Shown: in pieces, positions 58,981-64,000 of the stretch
Layout of the letters: every line of letters starts with the position of its first letter
How positions within the stretch are numbered: the first letter of the stretch is position 1
From: Micrasema longulum
Lineage: Eukaryota; Arthropoda; Insecta; Trichoptera; Brachycentridae
Length of the DNA: 64,000 nucleotides
NCBI GenBank assembly: GCA_022494885.1
Contig: JAGVSM010003753.1
Coordinates: 1-64,000 of the forward strand
Reading direction: 5' to 3'
The notes under the pieces: generated by a model
The model's database searches: none
What the model was told of the DNA's origin: nothing
Seen by the model: only the letters and a program-made list of their open reading frames with translations
Made by a program: the position numbers and the translations under genes

Positions 58981-59664
58981 TGTCAGTTAGTGCCGGGACT
59001 AGCTAGACAGTGTAGCCAATAACCCCCTTCGCTTAATTCTAATATTTGTTTTTGTTTAATACAGGCTATAAGTATTTACAGGTTGTTCGTATTTTTTGGT
59101 TTTCACATTTATCATTCATTCCATCGCGCATTCGCTCCGCCTCTCGCACACTTTGTAGGTAATCAAATTTGTCGATAAAATAATAAACATTTGTCAATAT
59201 TTCACAAGGATTCGACTAACAACAATAAAGATAACCGAATAGTAAAAGCACTGGGATGGGTTGACACCTTCGGGGAACTGCGATCGCTCGTTCCCCGAAC
59301 CAGGACCCTACACGGATATATTTACAGGGTACAACTTAACACAAATAATAACGCTTCATCCCTCGATATGGCCTAAATACAAATTATAATCATATATCCG
59401 CTCTAATAAATTCGTCATTTCATAAATATAAAACATCTACGCTAACGATATCGGGTCGCCGCGCGCGTTGCGAAATATCGCGATACGGCTAGTGGCGCAT
59501 CAGCGTCCGCAATCATTCGTAATTATCGAAACTAATAATCACTTTAGCCGAGAAAAGGGGCTCAGACCGAATATTTACAAAAAATGGAAAACAGTTCTCG
59601 GATCACGCGGCACTGCGGCTCAGAGCGGCGGGATGTCGATGTCCGCGCTCGGGAAGGCCGCGTC
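58981..59664 (-). other. Probable SoxN 3' UTR and flank
   Basis: Non-repetitive sequence downstream of the stop codon, GC-richer near the gene and grading to A/T. No canonical AATAAA was seen on the minus strand between 58860 and 59664. A variant ATTAAA lies at 59055-59060 and is the nearest reasonable poly(A) signal, which would give a 3' UTR of about 0.6 kb. Confidence 0.35.
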
Positions 59665-60843
59665 TCACATGAGGGGCAGGGCGCGCTCGGCGGCGTACGC
59701 GCGCTGCTCGGGCTCCGGCACGTGGTACATGTTGATGATGTGGCTCAGGTCGGGCTGGCCGTACTCCCGCTTCATGGCCATGGGGTCCTGGTACTCGCGC
59801 TTCATGCTCGCCAGCGCGTCGGGCGCGTACTCGCGCTTCATGCCCAGCAGCCCGTGGTCGGCGGGCGGCGCGCCGAACTCGCGCTTCATGGGCGGCCCGG
59901 GGGACAGCGGCTCGGACTTGGCGCTGGAGCCGCTCGGGCTGTGCGACTGGCACGAGCCCTGCAGCGGGTAGCCGCCCGGCGAGCCCTGCGCGCCGTACGG
60001 GGAGCCGGGCTGCTGCACGTACGGCGAGCCCTGGCCGGCCGCCGCTCCGTACATCCCGTAGCCGGAGTTCATGTACGAGTTGATGCTCCCGTGCTGCATC
60101 TGGCTCATGTCGTAGCGCGGGTATCCGTAGCCCGGCTGCTGCTGGTAGGCCGCGGGGTCGTGCATCATGTACCCGTTGGGCATGTAGCCGTTGGGCATCT
60201 GGTACATTTCTCTCGAGGGCGTCGGGGGCTGGGAGGGCGGAGCGCGGGACTCGGACGGCATGAGGCCTCCGACGCCGCCCATCCCCATGGGATACTTGTC
60301 TTGTTTCTTGGCCAGCGTCTTTGTTTTCCTGCGCGGCCTGTATTTGTAATCCGGGTGTTCCTTCATGTGCACGGCGCGGAGACGTTTGGCTTCGTCGATG
60401 AACGGTCGCTTTTCACTCTCGGATAAGTCTTTCCACTGCGCACCTAACCGTTTGGATATTTCGGAATTGTGCATTTTCGGATTATCGGATGCCATTTTTC
60501 GACGCTGGCCGCGGGACCACACCATAAACGCGTTCATGGGTCTCTTGACGCGGTCCAGGTTTTGGTTTTTGTTGGTGTTGTTATTGTTGTTCGGCGGCGG
60601 AGCCCCGTGTTGCTGGTGCACGGGCTGGTGGTGGGACGTCAGGGTCTGGTGGTGCGCGGGCGGGGAGGGCCCCGGGGGCTGCGAGTGCAGGTGGGGCTGG
60701 TGCAGCGGCTGGTGCTGGTGCTGCTGCAGCCCCATCATGCCGCCCAGGGCCCCCAGGGAGCCGTACGGGTGCTGGAGCCCGTGGTGGGGCGGCACTCCGG
60801 CGTGCAGCCCTCCACCCTTGAGGTCCGTCTCCATCGTCAGCAT
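59665..60843 (-). CDS. SoxN: SoxB1 HMG-box transcription factor, SoxNeuro-like
   Basis: A 392-residue single-exon SoxB1 protein. In insects SoxN acts in the nucleus of early neural progenitors, binding ACAAT-type sites in the minor groove (family knowledge). Visible parts: N-terminal METDLK (from residue 4), like the METELK of vertebrate Sox2; His/Gln/Pro-rich region 20-85; Asn run about 85-95; HMG box 97-175 ([21 protein letters not shown] to [13 protein letters not shown]), with both basic nuclear-localisation ends intact; Gly/Tyr/Gln/Pro-rich tail; AKSE at 308-311; four MKRE motifs at 319, 335, 347 and 357; conserved-looking [12 protein letters not shown] before the end. The start is the ATG at 60843. 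The frame continues upstream to a TGA at 60925 but offers only a GTG (60888), and no splice acceptor is evident. The second ATG (60834) has a stronger context and is an alternative. HMG text matches SoxN better than Dichaete/SoxB2, whose post-box sequence differs. No frameshift or stop. Confidence 0.93.
   Translation of the reverse strand: MLTMETDLKGGGLHAGVPPHHGLQHPYGSLGALGGMMGLQQHQHQPLHQPHLHSQPPGPSPPAHHQTLTSHHQPVHQQHGAPPPNNNNNTNKNQNLDRVKRPMNAFMVWSRGQRRKMASDNPKMHNSEISKRLGAQWKDLSESEKRPFIDEAKRLRAVHMKEHPDYKYRPRRKTKTLAKKQDKYPMGMGGVGGLMPSESRAPPSQPPTPSREMYQMPNGYMPNGYMMHDPAAYQQQPGYGYPRYDMSQMQHGSINSYMNSGYGMYGAAAGQGSPYVQQPGSPYGAQGSPGGYPLQGSCQSHSPSGSSAKSEPLSPGPPMKREFGAPPADHGLLGMKREYAPDALASMKREYQDPMAMKREYGQPDLSHIINMYHVPEPEQRAYAAERALPLM
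60319..60555 (-). other. SoxN: HMG-box coding segment of SoxN
   Basis: Residues 97-175. All hallmark SoxB positions are present: [47 protein letters not shown]. Confidence 0.95.
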
Positions 60844-61080
60844 ATCTTCTTCCCTCGGCGCGTACAGTTTGGCGGAATAGGGAGACACTTCGAATAAACA
60901 CTTGAGGCCTCGGGGCCACGGCGGTCAGCGGGCGCGGGCACTCGCGAGTAGAAGCATGTACGGAGCAGATCGCGGTCGAGAGCGGATCGGGCACTAGGGA
61001 CACTACCGTGCGGTTCGAGGCACCTTTCCGTTGTAAGGCTTCGGCGGTCGGGCTCTCGCCTGGCCCCCCTCCCCGCCGCC
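60844..61080 (-). promoter_or_regulatory. SoxN 5' UTR
   Basis: GC-rich leader between promoter block and start codon. It holds one in-frame upstream ORF (60925-60957) and a stop-bounded extension of the SoxN frame. The transcription start is not determined. Confidence 0.5.
60925..60957 (-). other. Short upstream ORF
   Basis: ATG at 60957, ten codons (MLLLASARAR), TGA at 60925-60927; in the same frame as SoxN and 81 nt before its ATG. The ATG context is weak (T at -3). Only relevant if transcription starts upstream of it. Confidence 0.45.
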
Positions 61081-61220
61081 CCTCCCCGGCGCTGCGCACG
61101 CGCGCGCCGCCATTGGTGGGCCGCGGCGGGGGGCGGGGCCAGCCCGCGGTGGGGGCTCCGCAGCCCGCTCCCCCGCCTTCCCCTGCCCCGACTAATAAGG
61201 CTCAAGGGCACATACTGACT
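61081..61220 (-). promoter_or_regulatory. GC-rich SoxN promoter region
   Basis: Very GC- and CpG-dense. Contains a CCAAT box on minus (ccattgg at 61111-61117), a GC box ggggcgggg near 61128-61138 and an initiator-like tcagt on minus at 61214-61218. No DPE at the expected spacing from that initiator and no TATA box. Confidence 0.5.
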
Positions 61221-61284
61221 GCCGCCTGCTCCTGGCCTGCAGCTGCGAATATTATTACTCCGAAACTGCTGTACGGCTTACCTT

Positions 61285-61320
61285 TACAATACTTTGAACA
61301 GTATTTGTAATTTACAATTA
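61285..61320. promoter_or_regulatory. Candidate paired SOX/TCF-type sites
   Basis: acaat (61286-61290), ctttgaac and acaatt cluster within a small inverted repeat aatact/agtatt (61288-61305). Motif-level evidence only. Confidence 0.25.
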
Positions 61321-61416
61321 TTTATTATAATAAAACTATAGATAGATAATATTATACCATGGAAAAAAATGCTAATCATTTATATTTCTTTGTAGTCATT
61401 ACTAATATTTATTTAA

Positions 61417-61575
61417 AAGGGTGTTTTCACACTAGACTATTTCATAGTCCAGGACTGGTACCTGAAGCGTAAGACTGATCATCTTACCTTAAGGTAACTA
61501 AAATTATCAAGATTCGCTGCGATTGGTGTACCAATACAGTGACATATGCACCGTTAGCTGCTTTAATAGGTAAAT
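61417..61575 (+). repeat. SINE-A, 5' truncated
   Basis: Body from 'gggtgttttcacactagact' to 'atatgcaccgttagctgc'. Confidence 0.8.
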
Positions 61576-61611
61576 GTTATCAACTATTAAATACCTAAAT
61601 TTAGTAAATGG

Positions 61612-61940
61612 GGTCCAGAATTCCAACCGTCCATGCGCTTAGTAGCTGCAAGACTTGTTGTAATCTAGCTTCTATTTTAATAAATTTGTTTTTTAGTCAG
61701 TTTTTTAAAATATCACTTAAACTCTAAACTTCATTATCACATAAAATAAAAATAAAAAATGCAAATATGGGCTAGATTACTTAATGTCTATGCGCTTTGT
61801 AGCTGCAAGACGGGTTGTAATCTAGCTCCTGTATATCAGAATTGTAATATAATATAATTGGAGACGAGGACTAGAATCACAATCGTCCATGCGCTCTGTA
61901 GCTGCAAGACGTGCTGGGATATTTATTTTTTGTACAGAGC
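61612..61940 (+). repeat. Three-copy motif upstream of SoxN
   Basis: 'atgcgct(t/c)(a/t)gtagctgcaaga' occurs at 61633, 61790 and 61889, each with related flanks ('gttgtaatctagct', 'tagaatcacaatcgtcc'). Spacings are about 157 and 99 nt, so not a simple tandem array. Confidence 0.7.
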
Positions 61941-62016
61941 CCTTGAGGTGATTTTCACAAAAATGACGCTTTATAAATTATCCATATATTAGGTGCATAA
62001 AGAGAATGATGATGAT
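61938..62016 (+). mobile_element. LINE-N 3' UTR fragment with SINE-A-like end
   Basis: 'gaggtgattttcacaaaaat' and 'gacgctttataaa' match the LINE-N 3' UTR (reversed at 23935-23975), followed by 'aggtgcataaagagaatgat' and gatgatg. Confidence 0.6.
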
Positions 62017-62067
62017 GAATAATTACTTACGGATTTTATAACTAAAATCGATAACATATTCAATATA

Positions 62068-62323
62068 ACATCATCATAATCATTCCCTTTCCGCATCTAA
62101 TGGTGCATAGAGCACTGCATTGGTAAACCAATCGCAGCGTGTCTCGATTTTTTTTTTGTTACATGAAGGTAAGATGATCAGTCTTAAGCTTCAGCTACTT
62201 ACGAGTCCAGGGACTATGAAATATCCTAGTGTGAAAACCCCCTTTTAAAAAATATTCCTTATCAACCATGTCGGGAATCGAACCCGAGACCTCTTGCATG
62301 GTAGGCAAACGCGCTGACCATTG
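62068..62323 (-). repeat. Full-length SINE-A
   Basis: Reversed tail 'cattccctttccgcatctaa' through B box 'cgggaatcgaacccgagacc' to 'aaacgcgctgaccatt'. Confidence 0.9.
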
Positions 62324-62339
62324 ATTTACGAAAATATTT

Positions 62340-62460
62340 ATATTTTGGATATTGACTGTGTTTGAAAATGGGAAACGAGTTGTGGTAGAGCGGAGTTTGA
62401 ACCTCGGACCTTCTAATCCGAATTCTACGATACTATCCACGGAGCCACAACCTGTCTTTA
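62340..62460 (-). repeat. SINE-C copy
   Basis: Reversed: 'gggaaacgagttgtggtaga', 'tttgaacctcggacct', 'ctatccacggagccacaacc'. Confidence 0.75.
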
Positions 62461-62885
62461 TTCCGTACGTTATTCTGAGTTTCCTCAAACGAAAATACAA
62501 TTAAGTTCATTAGTCTCACATCAAACCGTAATTTCGTAACTAACTCAAAATCATAAATTCTCTTTAAAAAAATAGACTTATATTTGTTTCCATAGCTTTC
62601 CACAAACGTGTCTACGAAATTGAGAGCAATTCCAAATCGTAAAAAGTAAACGGAGATAGGATGTTATGAATCGAAGGTTATTGACTTTCCTCTTCTTTGG
62701 GAGTGACGTCACAAAAGGAGACCTCCCCCGTTTAGAGCCTTTGCGACTTGAAAGGGTGAAAACATCGATTCAAATATTACCAAGTCATTGAATTGCATTT
62801 CATACTAACAATTTAGTAACACAATAAAAGACGACATCTAAACAAGAGTCACCCAAATTATTGTGAGAAAATAACTTCGTTTTAT
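62461..62885. other. Unassigned spacer
   Basis: Contains a further tgacgtca at 62704-62711 beside 'ggagacctcccccgtttaga'. Otherwise nothing recognised. Confidence 0.35.
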
Positions 62886-62887
62886 AT

Positions 62888-63066
62888 GTCAGCCTCCGGG
62901 GTATAGTGGTTAAGACGCTAGACTCACGCACGGAAGGATACAGGTTCGATTTCCGGTAAGAATACTAAAATTAAATGTGGTTTCTATCAAGCATGGGCAT
63001 TCCGTGCGTGAGTCTAGCGTCACCACTGTTATTGTGCCTTCTAGCCCGTTGTAATGCAAAAAAACG
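62888..63066 (+). repeat. SINE-B with internal inverted duplication
   Basis: Normal head and end, but part of the body is replaced by a reverse-complement copy of 22 nt of its own head (62914-62935 and 63000-63021). Confidence 0.85.
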
Positions 63067-64000
63067 CAAGTTTGATTTGATTCAAGTGAATTTATTTAGC
63101 TGTAATATTTTGACAATTTATTACCTATTTTTTACATAGGAGTTGCATTTATTATTTACCTTGCTTATTAGGTACAAGGTTCATAATTTATAAAGGTAGA
63201 TTTTTCAGCTATTTGATTTATGAAATATCGTGGGCATACAAAAGAAATGGACCAAGTGACAAAATCAATAATGTTCAGGGGAGCCATTTTAGTGTTTTTC
63301 TAGAGTTCAATTGCTTCTCGAAGATCAGAGTTTTACATTATATCGACGGTACTTTCAACTTTAATGTAAAGTATAAAAGTATAAAAAAAACATCAATTTA
63401 ATTTTTTTTTAAAAAAGAAAAAATTTTCTTCTCAATTTTACCTGTTAAATTTATCATGAAAATAATATGTACAAGTTAGTATGTTAGTATTTAATATAAT
63501 ATATACATATTTGTTTATTTGTTTAAATTTAATGTTGTGCACACAGTGCTATGTTAATATAAATCTAGACAATATTACGAACAAAAAATAAACCTAACTG
63601 GCACCAATTAACACAATATATGAAACAACTATCTAACAGTACAACAAGATGTAAGAAGAATTTGTGCTTTGTGTGAATTTACTAGTGATTGTGTTTTTAT
63701 TGTTGTGAATATGAAATGTAGTGCGTGGAGTGAGGTGTATGGAGTGATGTGTATAAGATGTGGTGTTTATGTAGTGTGTATTCTGGTAGTACCTAGTTTA
63801 GTATTAATTATTTCTGTTTATTTTCAAAGAGGCTAAATGATACTAATATTACAGTAACTTTAAACTTTGAAGTAGGGCACACATAAGCAAATTCCCCTAT
63901 GTGCTCCAATAATAACAATAATTACATTAGTAATACTAAACATTAAAATCTATAAGACTCAGCTTCCGTTTGTAGCAGAGAGCTGAGTCGTTAAAGATGT
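63067..64000. other. A+T-rich spacer with GT-rich patch
   Basis: 63660-63790 is rich in gtg/tgtg units. 'agtagggcacacata' at 63872 also occurs at 2732 ('agtagggcacacatatcata'), so a dispersed repeat may run over 63840-63960. No gene. Confidence 0.4.

Noticed and set aside
59584..60426. 280-codon plus-strand ORF opposite SoxN
   Set aside because: It is the antisense shadow of the GC-rich SoxN reading frame, Arg/Val/Leu/His-rich with no domain. The 167-, 171- and 142-codon plus frames nearby are the same effect.
60581..61211. 172- and 124-codon minus-strand ORFs over the SoxN 5' region
   Set aside because: Both begin at GTG rather than ATG (61099 and 61211), are Arg/Pro/Ala-rich as expected of GC-rich DNA, and conflict with the SoxN start.
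1..64000. Viral or bacterial gene cluster, defence system or endogenous virus
   Set aside because: No envelope, capsid, integrase, transposase operon or defence-gene signature was seen. All reverse-transcriptase relics fit LINEs.

Overview
The window looks like insect nuclear DNA: very A+T-rich, intron/intergenic in texture, full of decayed retrotransposons and tRNA-derived SINEs, with one recognisable protein-coding gene. That gene is an intronless SoxB1-type HMG-box factor of the SoxNeuro (SoxN) kind on the minus strand (59665-60843). The order is not settled by the sequence. A dispersed repeat that opens with 'ctaatattataaatgcgaa' and closes with 'cgcgagcaaagccgcgg' resembles one common in Lepidoptera, but I treat that only as a hint.

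Layout. 1-58.5 kb is a gene desert: A+T-rich spacer holding at least six decayed non-LTR retrotransposon (LINE) lineages, recognised by C-terminal reverse-transcriptase, RNase H or terminal motifs, and several short-element families. My labels are: SINE-A (tRNA head, body with 'acctgaagcgtaagactgat', tail with 'gatgatgatg'); SINE-B (head 'gcctccgtggtgtagtggtc', ends 'ggcctgttgtggtgc' plus A-run); SINE-C (head 'ggttgtggtcccgtggctag', body 'caactcgttgaaaatggc'); LTIR-1 (an inverted-repeat element with 'gtctaggcatctacagggct' and 'ccagccaatgacaggtcata'); LINE-N (C-terminus with FAVAGPSAWNQLP). Other inverted-repeat (foldback) elements lie at 7.1-7.6, 39.9-40.2, 44.9-45.3 and 53.1-53.7 kb. Nested insertions are frequent and give relative ages, for example SINE-A inside SINE-C with a 9-bp target duplication at 24.88-25.15 kb.

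58.9-61.3 kb is the SoxN locus: a GC- and CpG-rich island in A+T-rich surroundings, with the 392-codon ORF, a short upstream ORF, a GC-box/CCAAT promoter-like block and a probable 3' UTR. 61.4-64 kb returns to repeats, including a 3-copy motif about 0.7-1 kb upstream of the promoter.

Function. SoxB1 proteins are neural-progenitor transcription factors; the surrounding desert is where their regulatory elements would be expected, and a few higher-complexity islands are listed as candidates only. I found no CRISPR array, operon, virus genome, rRNA or true tRNA gene. No wholly new system is evident. The most interesting points are a tetrad of MKRE motifs in SoxN, two SINE copies carrying local inverted duplications, the long palindromes, and a possible shared 3' end between LINE-N and SINE-A.
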